From the NCBI GenBank assembly GCA_007258455.2, contig VDFB02193867.1:571319498-571383497 (forward strand): 64,000 bases of DNA, in the 5' to 3' direction. Every line of letters starts with the position of its first letter. Position 1 is the first letter of the stretch. The notes below the pieces were generated by a model. That model was not told the origin of the DNA. It did no database searches and was given only the letters and a program-made list of their open reading frames with translations. Below are positions 1-10,948 of this stretch, piece by piece. This DNA comes from Sequoia sempervirens. Taxonomy: Eukaryota > Streptophyta > Pinopsida > Cupressales > Cupressaceae. A program made the translations under genes and the position numbers.

Positions 1-45
1 GAAGTAAAACTTGCAGCGACCTAACCCATTTAATTTATTTTCCAG

Positions 46-2205
46 GTTTGTGGGCAACTTGAATTTATGTGGTCAACAGGTTGACATGCTCTGCAGGAAT
101 GCATTGGGATTTCCAGCTGTAATACCCAACTCAAACTCTGATGTGGATCCAGGTGATCCTTCCAAGACTTCAAACCTGCATGCTGTTTCTATGCTCACTT
201 GTTCTTTTCCTATCAAGCATTTTAAGTTCTTTCTCCACTAGCTTCACTAGTGGCTTTACTTCTTGGATAGCAAGGATATCACACATTAACTCCTTTAGCC
301 CAGGCCATTCTTTGAAAGCTGCTTCTAATAATAATGCAGGATGAGGATAATTGATATTCTTTTGTGTTCTCTTAGCAAGCTATATTTTGATCTCCCATAT
401 TGACGATGAAACCCTTTCAATTTTTCATTGTAGAGGTCGTCGTTGATCCTCTCTTATTGTCTGTTGTAAGCTTTCTAGATTTTAAAGTCCCATAGACTTA
501 TTTTGGTCATTTGAGGACATCTTTTTATAAAGTGTTTGAAGTTGGATTGTCCCGTTAAACTTTCTTTTATTACGAGTATATTAGGTAATTTTCTACTCGA
601 GATTCTGTAGGGTTTGAACCCGACTTTTCTGAAACTCTTTGGATGCCTCAGTGTCAACTAGAACATCCAAGCGCTATTCAAATGGAGTTCTCATTGGGGT
701 AACGGTGGTGATGGGCACGGCTCTTGCTGGGCTTTTGTTCTTGTTATGGTTTTGCTTTTTGTACAAGAATAATCGTTTCAAGGAAGGATACAAAAATATG
801 GAGGGACAGCTTCACCCAAAGACAGGTACAAACCGTTCAAGGAAGCATAGTAACATGATCTTTGCATTTCTGTTCATAATTAATCAATTGTTTGATTGAC
901 AATAATTTGCTCTTGCTTGTTCCATATGGCAGATGCTAAACTTGTTATGTTCCATGGAGATCTGCCATATACATCTCAGGATATAATAAAGAGGATTGAA
1001 ATGCTTAGTGATGCTGATATCATTGGCTCGGGAGGCTTTGGTATGGTCTACAAATTGGTCATGGATGACAGTAATGCATTTGCAGTCAAGAAAATTCAGA
1101 ATGACGGTTTAAGATCAGATCGCCTGTTTGAAAGAGAGCTTGAGATACTGGGAAGTATCAAACATAGAAACCTTGTGAATTTGCGAGGTTATTGCAATTC
1201 TCCATCAGCCAAGCTTCTTATATATGACTACTTGCCTCTGGGAAGCTTACATGATTTCCTCCATGGTTGGTATTCTAAAAAATGCTAAATTTCATTATAT
1301 TATGGTTGGCATTATAATATTCATGTTGGTAAAATAACCTCCAAATTGACAGAACCTCTAGAAGCAGAGATATGTCTAAACTGGAATGCTCGATTAAAGA
1401 TAGCCATTGGAGCAGCTAGAGGTCTGGCTTATCTGCATCATGATTGTTGCCCTCGTATCATACATCGTGATGTTAAGTCAAGCAATATATTACTGGATGA
1501 GAATGTGGAGTCACATGTATCGGATTTTGGTCTCGCAAAACTCTTGGAAGATGATGAATCCCATGTGACCACTATAGTAGCAGGCACTTTTGGTTACTTG
1601 GCTCCAGGTATTAATTCTCTCACTCCTGACTATGTAGGTTTTAAGCAATTCAACACTATCAGTTATTCACAATGACCTATCTTTGATGAGTAGTGATTCA
1701 CAATAATCCTAGGAGGTTCTCATATGCCCCTGTTTTGCTGACGTGTGAAATAATAGAATACCTTCAGACCGGGAGAGCAACAGAGAAATCTGATGTGTAC
1801 AGCTATGGAGTTGTTCTGCTAGAGTTGCTCAGTGGAAAACAGCCAACAGATCCATCATTTGTTGCCAAAGGCTTGAACGTTGTTGGATGGGTGGGTTTAC
1901 ATTTCTACCTTTTCTTTTCTTGGTATATTAAAATCTGGCTTTACATTTTTGTTGTAGAGTTTGATATTGAAATTGCCCCAATGCAGGTTAACACACTGTT
2001 GCGGGAGAATAGGTTACAAGAAATAGTTGATCCAAGCTGCCATTGCACCTCTAAAGAAAGCATGGAATCAGTTCTGGAGATTGTGGTAAGCTGTATAGCT
2101 TCCACTCCTGAAGAGCGTCCCACAATGAATCAAGTTGTTCAGATGCTAGAAGCAGAGATCATGTCCCCGTGTCCTAGTGACATTTATAATTCTAATTCCG
2201 AATGA
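46..2205 (+). CDS. FEI-like leucine-rich-repeat receptor kinase, last six exons (5' part outside window)
   Basis: Exons read as 46-152, 652-825, 933-1265, 1353-1607, 1757-1890 and 1987-2205. All introns are GT-AG and phases agree across every junction (406 codons plus stop). Exon 1 holds the end of the LRR region (GNLNLCG). Exon 2 has one membrane span ([20 protein letters not shown]) and a basic stop-transfer. The kinase shows the glycine loop GSGGFG, lysine AVKK, catalytic [14 protein letters not shown], and APE completed across the 1607/1757 junction. It ends [11 protein letters not shown]. Order and motifs match plant FEI1/FEI2-type plasma-membrane receptor kinases, linked in Arabidopsis to cell-wall synthesis. 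The breaks seen as short ORFs are introns, not mutations. Assignment to the FEI group is by recalled family resemblance. Confidence 0.9.
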
Positions 2206-3226
2206 TTGGCTCAATGCGGCTTCAATAGATCTGTTTTGCCCCACTTGTACATACTATTGGGTGTTGTGTGATTTGTACATAATGACTATCGCTTGAAAAC
2301 TAAAGGGACACAGGAAATCTATAAATGAAGTGTATTAGTTTGATATCAAGGCAAAGCCTCTAGCTTTGCCTTGATAGCAGTAATCTCTATTTCAGGCTAA
2401 TAGCAGTAATTTGAACTTTTGTACCTCCGTTACAGTATTGTAATACAAATGTTTTGTTTGGAGCAGTAGTTTTCAACGGTCAATATTCATGATTTTAAAT
2501 ATTTTTGGCTTCCTTTTAGAATGGGATTTACTAATGAGAGATGGTGTGGGGCAAGGCAATGTACATTCATTATTCATTCCAAAATATTGGAAACTACGTT
2601 ACCATTTTGAATGTGGGTTCGGGGTAAAGAACAAGGATTGATGGCATGAATTGATTATGTTATGACCTTTTTTATTCTCCTTACTTGTGAATCATATTTC
2701 CGTGCACGAGTTCAGTAGGGACTTTTTTAACTGGATTAAGCTCAGAAACACTCATAGCAACAATAGTTATAACAAATTATAGAAAGAACAGCGAAATCTT
2801 GATCAAACAGCAGCAGAGAAGTTACAGCGAGCCAAACATGGAGTAAGGAACAGCAAATGTGTTTTGAGTAGCTGTATAATAATAACAACGAAAGCAGCAT
2901 GGAAGCAGACTTATATACACATGAGATACATATAGCATATGAAACAGTATATAAACGTTCATATGTCATCGAGAGTTGCATTTAACAACACTAGTCTTGG
3001 CATTCATAATATCATGTTTCCCTTGGAATGCTTGGAGCTGGGATTGTGTCTTTCCAAGTCTTTGTTGATCTGTACAGCGGGCAGATTAGCAACTTGAAGA
3101 AACAAATTGGCACAAATTATGAGTTTCAATCTGAAGGGAGAAGAACTTCCATAAGAACTTTGACGCAGGCACTCCTTATCAATGATCTGCAACCTGTTTT
3201 ATGCCATAGATAGACAGAAAGACAAC
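2206..3226. other. 3' flank of the kinase gene, no gene seen
   Basis: AT-rich sequence after the kinase stop codon. It will contain the 3' UTR and polyadenylation region, but no single signal stands out. Short reading frames on both strands have no recognisable motif. The right end abuts the copia 5' LTR at 3227. Confidence 0.5.
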
Positions 3227-3272
3227 TGGTGGAGATAATGTTTATTTAATAATGTATTTAGATAAGTCTTAG
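3227..3272 (+). repeat. copia 5' LTR, left piece
   Basis: Aligns with the start of the 3' LTR at 10268-10313 (both read AATGTATTTAGATAAGTCTTAG). The piece ends with CTTAG, the left copy of the 5-bp target duplication made by the gypsy insertion. Confidence 0.85.
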
Positions 3273-3882
3273 TGATGTAGTTTGACCACGGCTCCTGCAA
3301 GATGATCACTAACAACAGATGAACAAATAATCTGCCATGCAAATCAACTTATAAAAGAGTGTTTTGTTCCAATTTATCATACTCAAAACATGAATAATAA
3401 CAGGACAACATGTTCACATAATACCCAAAGAAGATACTACCAATTCCTTTTTATTCCTGATCCAAACCAACACCAAAACTTGAGAGGATAGTACATCAAT
3501 ATATAAAAGGCCAACAACAAAGGTCAGCACTACAATACATGCAAATACCAAAAACATAATAGACTGATAAAGAAAACCTGAACTGCAAAGACTCTCCTCA
3601 GCCAATTCCTTCCCTAAAATTTATAAAGCCTCTTCCTTCCCATTATAAAGAGATACCATCCCAAAAATATCCTTTTTCACAGCATTGAATCTCCCTCCTT
3701 TTAAATTAAAATAAAAGAAATATCCTCAAATAACCCCTCGACCTCATCCTTTAATTACTGTTGTGGCAGAGTTTTAAATGCACTTTTATACTGCTCACTG
3801 CCCATTAAAAATTGTAACAGCCATTGACATTTTAATTACTCCTGAATTCACTAGTGGGGAATCACTGAATGGTTTTCTGTCA
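3273..3882 (-). repeat. gypsy LTR (3' LTR of the minus-strand element)
   Basis: Near-identical to 6058-6671, for example CATGCAAATCAACTTATAAA in both. Termini are TG and CA. The neighbouring polypurine tract at 3883 fixes this as the downstream LTR. Confidence 0.92.
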
Positions 3883-3898
3883 TTCTCCCCTTCTTAAA
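3883..3898 (-). other. polypurine tract of the gypsy element
   Basis: The minus strand reads AAGAAGGGGAGAATG directly before the LTR. This is the expected position and composition for the plus-strand primer. Confidence 0.8.
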
Positions 3899-4073
3899 GA
3901 AGTTTGAACCTCTTGGTTTAGAAAAATCAAGTTGCATTGACAGCAGAGTGAGGGTGCAAACCCACAAGCAGTTTGGTCTTCAAAGTGTTCTCTTGGGATT
4001 CCTTGACACAATTTGAGCTACCATCCAAGTTTCCCACCCATGTTTTTCTAGGGATAGGAGTCAAATGCTGATT

Positions 4074-5276
4074 TCACCATTCAGTTGAGGGAGTAAAGCT
4101 AGGCAAAGTCCCCAATGCAAAACCCATAAAATAATCACTACGACAATCACTAGTAGACTTGAAACTCTTTCCCTTGCTCCAATTACACTTCACATCACTC
4201 CTCTCAGATTGGTTAAGGCAATTTCTTTTGACTGAACTTTGAATCACATTCTTAGAAGATCTATGATGACTATCCTTATACTCCCACAACTCACTATCTC
4301 CTTGAGAATGAAGGTCATAGTCAACTGAAACTTCAAAGCCTATTTCTCGAGGCGCACATGTAATCTTTTCAGTTGAACCTTGTTGCAACTCTACATCAAT
4401 TCTTGGTTGCATCTCATTCTTCAAATCGTTTATCTCTTTTGCTCCTAGGTTTCCCTCCAACTCTTTTCTTGGCTTAGCTAGAACTTTGTTTTCTTCTTCA
4501 AGCTCGAACTTGGCTTCTGCTAGAAGAGACAAAACTGCCACTTCAGATGCTCCTTCCTCTTTCCATGGTTTTAAAAGTGTTTTCCTTCCTTCATGTTGAA
4601 CCTCATAAGTATTGTCTCTACCCCGATGGGTCACATTTCGATCATACTGCCAAGGCCTACCCAACAATAAATGGCATGCATCCATCACTACATTGCAAAG
4701 AACTTCATCCTCATAAGGACCAATTTTGAATGCTATGAGACAAGATTTATCTACAAGCACACTATGATTTTTTTTTAACCAAGAAATCTTATAGGAAGTA
4801 TATTTTGGAACACAAACAAGTTGTAATTTGTTAACCATTTATGTACTCACTAGATTATCAATAGATCCACCATCTATGATCACCTTACATACTTTGTCCT
4901 TACATTTGCATTTTGTTCGAAAGAAACTTTTCCTCTTCCAATCAGCTTCAATATTTTCCTTGTCCCCAAAAATTAAGGTCCTTCTCAGCATTAGGTTTTC
5001 TCCTAATTTAGCCTCAACTTCTTCTAACCAAGGTTTTTCTTCTTCTTGGGCCACCATTACCCTTTTGGGGTTTAGAGGGTAGTCTATAGCCTTATGGGTT
5101 TCATCAAATAGAAAACACTTCATGGGCTTCCACTCTCCAGGAGGTAGTTGTCCTCGTCCTCTACCTCTAAAGCCTCCCTTTCCTTTGAAGTCGGTCTCCA
5201 CGTTCTTGCCTTCTTTTGACTGTTCACTTATTGTAGTTTCCAAAGAAACCTCACTCTCTATTTTGTTTGCTATCAT
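4074..5276 (-). pseudogene. gypsy gag C-terminus and retropepsin-like protease, broken
   Basis: Starts with a glycine/arginine-rich linker (RGRGRGQLPPGEW) and a degenerate zinc knuckle in which later cysteines are lost. A retropepsin-type core follows: CKVIIDGGSIDNLVS, then HLLLGRPWQYDR and the H-GR-NTY stretch. One in-frame stop lies at 4839-4841. IIDGGS in place of a DTG/DSG triad is common in this plant gypsy lineage. The tail (4074-4500) is low-complexity and charged, and no reverse transcriptase follows. Confidence 0.82.
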
Positions 5277-6036
5277 CCCTTTTACTCACTATTTTTTTTT
5301 TCCGGTTTAGTTTCTCCTCTGCCTTTAAGGCATATTCATAAGCCTCATCTACAGTAGGAATTTTCACCATTGAAAGCTCATCTTGCAGTTGAAACTTTAG
5401 TCCATTCACATATCGAGCTGTTGTTTGGCCTTCACTTTCTTGTATATCTGTTCAAATTTGAAGCCTCATGAATTGTTCAGTATAAGCCTGTACTGATTGA
5501 TCCCTTTGTTTCAAAGTTTGAAATTCTTTAAACAATTTTTGTTGGTAATTAGAGGGCAAAAATCGAGCTCTCAAATGTTTCAGCATCTTAGGCCAAAGCC
5601 TAATCTTATTTTTTCCTTCTTTTCTTCTCGAAACCTGTACATTCTCCCACCACAAGGCTACATGCGACTTCAACTTGGATGTGGCAATTTTCACTCTTTT
5701 CAGATCATCCTCATCAATATCCTCCATGTCAAAGTACTTCTTCAATTCTTGGACCCAATCTAGAAAAGCATTTGGGTTGAGCTCACCTTTAAAATTAGAA
5801 ATATCAACCTTTACTTTGGAACTTTGTTTAGTCAATGCTTCAATAAGCCTCTATATAGGGTCTAAAACTGTAGCAACATTTACTAAGTTTTCTAGTTACT
5901 CTTCAGACTCGTCCAATTGTAGTCTAGTCTCAAGGGCCTCTATCCTTCTAAACACTTCACTAGTGTTTCTTTGAGGGCCTACATTCCTCCTACCCCTTCT
6001 TCCCCAATTCACGCGGATACCCCTCTGGGCCATCAT
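5277..6036 (-). pseudogene. gypsy gag, broken
   Basis: The frame opens at tandem ATGs at 6036/6033, just inside the primer site. It has a basic, arginine-rich start, then a retrotransposon-gag domain around 5452-5835 with the motif VALWWENV and the FLPSNYQQKLF / LKQRDQSVQAYTEQF pattern. In-frame stops break it upstream of 5835 and at 5452, and the protease part that follows lies in another frame. Confidence 0.85.
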
Positions 6037-6041
6037 GGTTT

Positions 6042-6053
6042 GCTTTGATACCA
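6042..6053 (-). other. primer-binding site, initiator tRNA-Met type
   Basis: The minus strand reads TGGTATCAAAGC four bases inside the LTR. It matches the usual plant initiator-Met site TGGTATCAGAGC with one mismatch. Confidence 0.85.
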
Positions 6054-6057
6054 AAAC

Positions 6058-6671
6058 TGATGTAGATTGACCACGACTCCTACAAGATGATCACTAACAA
6101 TAGAAGAACAAATAATTTTCCATGCAAATCAACTTATAAAAGAGTGTTTTGTTCCAATGTATCATACTCAAAACATGAATAATTAACATGACAATTCACA
6201 TAATACCCAAAGAAGATACTACCAATTCCCTTTTATTTCTGATCCAAACCAACACCAAAACTTGAGAGCATAGTACATCAATTTATAAAAGGTCAATAAC
6301 AAAGGTCAGCACAAACACCTACAATACATGCAAATACCAAAAATAGAACAGACTGATAAAAAAAACCTGAACCGCAAAGACTCTCCTCAGCCAATTCCTT
6401 CCCTAAAATTTACAAAGCCTCTTCCTTCCCATTATAAAGAGATACCACCCCAAAAATATCCTTTTTCACAACACTGAATCTCCCTCCTTTTAAATTAGAA
6501 TAAAAGAAATATCCTCAAATAACCCCTCGACCCCATCCTTTAATCACTGTTGTGGCAGAGTTTTAAATGCACTTTTATATTGCTCACTGCCCATTAACAA
6601 TTGTAACAACCACTGACATTTTAATTACTCTTGAATTCACTAGTGGGGAATCACTGAATGGTTTTCCGTCA
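6058..6671 (-). repeat. gypsy LTR (5' LTR of the minus-strand element)
   Basis: Second copy of the LTR at 3273-3882. The primer-binding site lies just inside it at 6042-6053, so it is the upstream LTR on the minus strand. Confidence 0.92.
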
Positions 6672-6766
6672 CTTAGTGTTAGAGGTAATATTTATCCAAA
6701 TCTTGTGGAATATTCCAGAATATGGAAACTTCCATCTCTTAATTATTTCTAGATTTTTCCTGTTTA
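6672..6766 (+). repeat. copia 5' LTR, right piece (truncated)
   Basis: Begins with the second CTTAG and continues TGTTAGAGGTAATATTTATCC, matching the 3' LTR near 10308. Similarity stops after TGTTTA at about 6766. The LTR TATA box and downstream part present in the 3' copy are missing here, so a deletion joins the LTR to the middle of gag. Confidence 0.85.
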
Positions 6767-6789
6767 ATCATTTGTAAGAGGGCTAGATA

Positions 6790-7412
6790 TTGCTGATAAA
6801 TTAAAAAAATATAAAATATGAAGACTTATGTGCTAAGTTAGTGCAAGAAGAAAAATGCCAAATCAAAGAAAGGGAGTCATTTAGTGATGAAGCTTTCATA
6901 ATGAAAGAGAAACAAAATTACAAAAATACACGAGAATCATTCAAGAGAGAAAAATTGGAAGTATGAAAAAATAGATACACTCCATCGAAGAATTATAATA
7001 AAAGTAAATGGAAATGTAATTACTATGGTAAGTTAGGTCACAAAGCAAATGAATGTTATAAGAGGATTAAAGATACATAAAGGAAGACAAATAAGTTTAC
7101 AAAATCTTTTGATTCTAAAAGTAATGCTCTTGTATTGCACTTAAACAAATAATTCTTGTAAGGATGATTGGGTTATTCATTCTGGTGCCACACAACACAT
7201 GCATTACAATAAGGAACAATGAATCACTAAGAAATGATAGCACAATAGAGAAAATATATTTAGGAAATAACAGTGCTTTGGAAGTTAAAGGAACTGGAAA
7301 TGTTCAAGTTGATAATGGTGTGTTCAAAAATGTCAAATTAGTTCCTAAATTGAAGACAAATCTTCTTTCTGTATCTCAAATTGCAAGTCAAGGGTGTAAA
7401 ATGGAGTTCTAA
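6790..7412 (+). pseudogene. copia gag end and protease, broken
   Basis: A knuckle at 7015-7056 reads C-NYYGKLG-H-KANE-C: the second cysteine is replaced by tyrosine. The protease start reads DWVIHSGATQH near 7165. The usual catalytic Asp of D-S-G-A-T is His here, so it is predicted inactive. The frame continues through NVKLVPKLKTNLLSVSQ to a stop at 7412. Several stops lie upstream. Confidence 0.8.
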
Positions 7413-7436
7413 AATGATAAATGTTTAATCAAGGAT

Positions 7437-8464
7437 GTGAGTAATAATTACAAAGTGATTGCAATTGGTAAAATGGAGAATGGATTATATAAATTCCAAG
7501 AATTTACTTCTAAATGTGGAAATGAGAATATGTGTGCTATTGCCAAATATGATGATATGAGCAGGTTATGGGATGAGCGTATGGGACATGTCAACTATCA
7601 AAGCCTCAAGCTTATGGAGAAAATATATATGGTGCATGGGCTTCCAAAAATCTCACCAAGTCACAAGGTGTGTGAAGGATGTGTTATGGGAAAACAACAT
7701 GTGGAAAGTTTCCCACAAGGTAAATCATGGAGAGCGAAAATTCCCTTATGTTTGGTTCATAATGATGTAATGGGTCCTTTTAGAACACCAACACTTGTAG
7801 GATCAAGGTATGCCCTCATCTTTATTGATGACTATACTAGAAGAATTCGGGTATATTTTCTAAAAAGGAAGGATGAAGTGTTTGATAAGTTTAAAGAGTT
7901 TAAGACATTTATTGAAAAACAAAGTGGAAGATCTCTAAAGATAATAAGAATAGATAAAGGTACTGAATATATGAACAAAGCTTTCTTAGAATTTTGTAAA
8001 CATGGTATAAGAAGGAATCAACTATATCTTACTCACCCCAACAAAATGGAGTTGCAAAAAGAAAAATTAGAACTATAATAGAAATGGCTAGATGCATGTT
8101 ACATTGCAAAAATATAGAAGCTAAATTTTGGGCTAAAGCAATTTCCGCTGCAGTTTATGTTTTGAATAGAACATCTACTAAGGTAGTTTTGAACAACACC
8201 AGAAGAGGCATGGAGTGGTAGAAAGCCTACAGTGTCTCATTTTAGAGTCTTTGGATGTAATGCTTATGCCCACATTCCTGAAGAAAAGAGGAACAAGCTT
8301 GAAAGGAAAAGTGAGAAATACATAATGGTTGGGTACAGTGAGGAGTCAAAAAGATATAGGTTATATAATCCTAAAACAAATGAAATTCATATAAAAACGA
8401 ATGTATGGTTTGATGAAGATATTGCAAGTGATCATTCTCCTAGACATTATCTTATTTTCCAATC
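7437..8464 (+). pseudogene. copia integrase, broken
   Basis: The zinc-binding HHCC part is visible (MGHVNYQSL ... CEGCVMGK) around 7585-7700. The catalytic core follows with NDVMGPF, IDDYTRR and IRIDKGTEY. A frame break occurs after about 8030, where the glutamate region is garbled. The C-terminal part resumes near 8230 with SHFRVFGCNAYAHIP and a conserved KSEKYIMVGYSE segment. Confidence 0.85.
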
Positions 8465-9446
8465 TTGACTGAAGAAGATAAGTCTACTTATACTAATGAT
8501 CCAAATCAAGGTGCACAATCTTCTGCAGGAGAAGGAATACAAGTTGAAGTGCCAAATGAAAGTGATGATGAAGACACATGGAAGACTAGAAGCATTCAAA
8601 AAATCTACCAAAAAGGCCTTAGGAATATTTTTGCTAACTATGCTCTTATGACTAGGGAGATGTAGGTTGACACTCCAAGTACATATGAGGAAGCAAAAGG
8701 AAAAGAAGAATGGGAAGTAGCAATGCAAGATGAATACAATTCTTTGATAAAAAATAGAAATTGGGAATTGACAACTCTTCCAAAAGGTAGAAGTGTGGTT
8801 GGTTGCAAGTGGACCTACAAAGTAAAGTTCACATTAGATGGATCTATTGAAAAATATAAGGCAAGACTAGTGGCTAGAGGCTTCTCACAGAAATAAGGTA
8901 TTGATTATACTTAAACCTTTGCTCTAGTGGCTAAAATGAGTTCAATTCATATAATAGTTGCTCTAGCTGCAAAATTTGGTTGGAAATTTTTTCAAATGGA
9001 TGTAAAAAGTGCATTTCTACATGATGATCTAAAATAAGAAATTTACATGCAACAACCACCAGGATTTGTTAAAAGTGGTGAAAAACAACTAGTATGTAGA
9101 TTAAAAATAACATTATATGGTCTTAAACAAGCTCTAAGGGCATGGTACTCCAAAATAAATGAGTACTTTATAGACGCGAGATTTAAAAGAAGTAAAGCTG
9201 ATATAGATGTGTATGTAAAGCATAGTGATGATAAATTTGTTGTTATTGTATTATATGTGGATGATTTGATTATTATAGGAAAGAAGACACACAATATTGA
9301 AATAACCAAGGATCAACTCAAACAAGCTTTTGAAATAGTTGATCTAGGGTTGATGCACTATTTTTTGGGTATGCAAGTATGGCAAGAAGAAGGAAGGATC
9401 ATGCTTTCTCAAACCAAATATGCTCTTTCATGTATTGAATTTTTTT
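8465..9446 (+). pseudogene. copia reverse transcriptase, broken
   Basis: From about 8755 the RT reads WELTTLPKGRSVVGCKW, YKARLVARGFSQ, FQMDVKSAFLHDDL, QPPGFV, CRLKITLYGLKQALRAWY and the active-site box LYVDDLII near 9255. Four or more in-frame stops interrupt it, for example near 8895, 8912 and 9034. The stretch 8465-8664 is the acidic linker between integrase and RT. Confidence 0.9.
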
Positions 9447-10205
9447 AATATGAGTGATTGTAAACCATCTAATACACCCTGTGAAGTAGGATTAAAATTG
9501 AGTGCTAACTCTACTCAAAAGAAGGTGGATGGAAAATTGTATAGACAATTAGTTGGGAGTCTTTTGTATCTCACCATAACTAGACCAAATATTGCATATG
9601 TAGTTGGCATTGTATCCAGGCACATGACAGATCCACACATTGAGCATTGGAAAGTAGCTAACAAAATATTAAAATATATTAAAGGAACTTATCGACTTCG
9701 AATTAAGTACAAGTATGGAGGAGAGCCTACTTTAGTTGGATATACAAATTTTGATTATGGAGGTGACATTGATGACATAAAATCAACTTTAGGATATATG
9801 TTTCATCTTGGGTAGGACCAATTTCTTGGAGGAACAAGAAACAAGCGACAGTATCACTATCATCTACAAAAGCTGAATATGTTGGTTCATCAAAGGCATC
9901 TTAAGAAGAATAATGGCTTAGAATACTACTTGAAGAAACACAACATCCAACAAATTTATCCAACTACTATATTCTGCGATAATCAAAGCACTATCAAGCT
10001 AGCAAAAAATTTGGTATATCATGCTAGATCCAAGCATATAGAAGTACCTCATTATTTTGTTTGTGATTTGATTGAAAATCAAGTGGTGGAGTTAAAATTT
10101 TGTGGAATAGAAAATCAAATTGCTGACATATTTACAAAAGCACCATTTGAAGTGAAAATTGTCAAATTTAGAAACTTGTTAAATCTCAAGGAAGTTGCTA
10201 TATAA
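9420..10205 (+). pseudogene. copia RNase H, broken
   Basis: Linker and RNase H read SDCKPSNTP, YRQLVGSLLYLTITRPNI, LVGYTNFDYGGDIDDIKST and, after a frame break near 9813, IFCDNQSTIKLAKN and HARSKHIEV. It ends at 10205, shortly before the purine tract and 3' LTR. Confidence 0.88.
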
Positions 10206-10267
10206 TATTTTTTTGTAATTATCCTCTCCAAATAAACATTTGAGGGTGAGAGGGGAGGCGGGGTGGT

Positions 10268-10747
10268 TGTTGGAGAAAATGTTTATTTAACAATGTATTT
10301 AGATAAGTCTTAGTGTTAGAGATAATATTTATCCAAATCTTGTGGAATATTGGAGAATATGGAAACTTCCATCTCCTTCTAATTCTTACCAGATTTTTCT
10401 GTTTAGAGGCTTTTATTAACAATTCTAGAATCTTCTAGAGATTCCTATTCATCTATAAATACAACTTTGCCTCTGTGTATCATCAAGAAATCATTAAGTT
10501 GTAGGTAATTTGGTATTTGATAATATATTGAAGTATTTCTTATTTGTTGCATTCTTGTTTATTTTATCTTTAATATTTTATTTATTCAATAACAAGATAG
10601 CTGACAAAACAAACAAAATAGAAGATTTTTTATATTTATTAGGAACCCACATCACATTAATATACATCAAAAGGCATTTCCACTACAATGACATTTTTTT
10701 CGTGTACATTTTTATACTTAATAAATGTTTTTGTACATTGCTCAACA
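10268..10747 (+). repeat. copia 3' LTR
   Basis: Starts TGTTGGAG right after a G-rich purine tract. A TATA-like CTATAAATA lies at 10453-10461. The right end is placed at CTCAACA (10747) because it mirrors the TGTTG start; this boundary is inferred, and no clear target duplication of the 3222-3226 flank was found. Confidence 0.7.
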
Positions 10748-10948
10748 GCGGGTGAAATGAAATGAAATATTTTAATAACGTACACGAGGCCACATCAACC
10801 TAAGGGACCCAAGAATGACACAAGATTGCCAACAAACAGAAAAGACCCTAAACAGATTGAGATCTTTGTTCGAGGTCAGCCCTACGATAGTGAATTTTGA
10901 TGATGTAATTTGTCGATTTGACCAACCTTTCCTCCTCAAACAAGGTAT

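Larger units (their letters stand above)
3273..6671 (-). mobile_element. Ty3/gypsy LTR retrotransposon, deletion derivative lacking RT, RNase H and integrase
   Basis: The unit starts TG at 3273, ends CA at 6671 and is flanked by CTTAG on both sides (3268-3272, 6672-6676). LTRs of about 610 bp lie at 3273-3882 and 6058-6671. On the minus strand the order is LTR, initiator-Met primer site, gag, protease, polypurine tract, LTR. Nothing downstream of the protease is coded, so the element is non-autonomous through internal deletion. It is younger than the copia element it interrupts. The two LTRs differ at scattered bases and short indels. Confidence 0.93.
3227..10747 (+). mobile_element. Ty1/copia LTR retrotransposon, dead, with a gypsy element nested in its 5' LTR
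   Basis: Domain order on the + strand is zinc knuckle, protease, integrase, reverse transcriptase, RNase H, which is diagnostic for copia. The 3' LTR starts TGTTGGAGAAAATG at 10268. The matching 5' LTR starts TGGTGGAGATAATG at 3227, is split by another element at 3272/6672, and is cut short at about 6766, so the rest of the 5' LTR, the primer site and most of gag are deleted. Many in-frame stops break the polyprotein. A purine-rich tract, likely the polypurine tract, precedes 10268. The right LTR boundary and target duplication are not certain. Confidence 0.88.

Noticed and set aside
639..2205. Kinase region appears as several short, broken frames, suggesting a pseudogene
   Set aside because: Each break coincides with GT-AG boundaries and matching phases; joined exons contain every kinase motif, including APE completed across a splice.
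2742..3213. Short frames on both strands after the kinase gene
   Set aside because: Low-complexity, no start context or motif, and overlapping on opposite strands.
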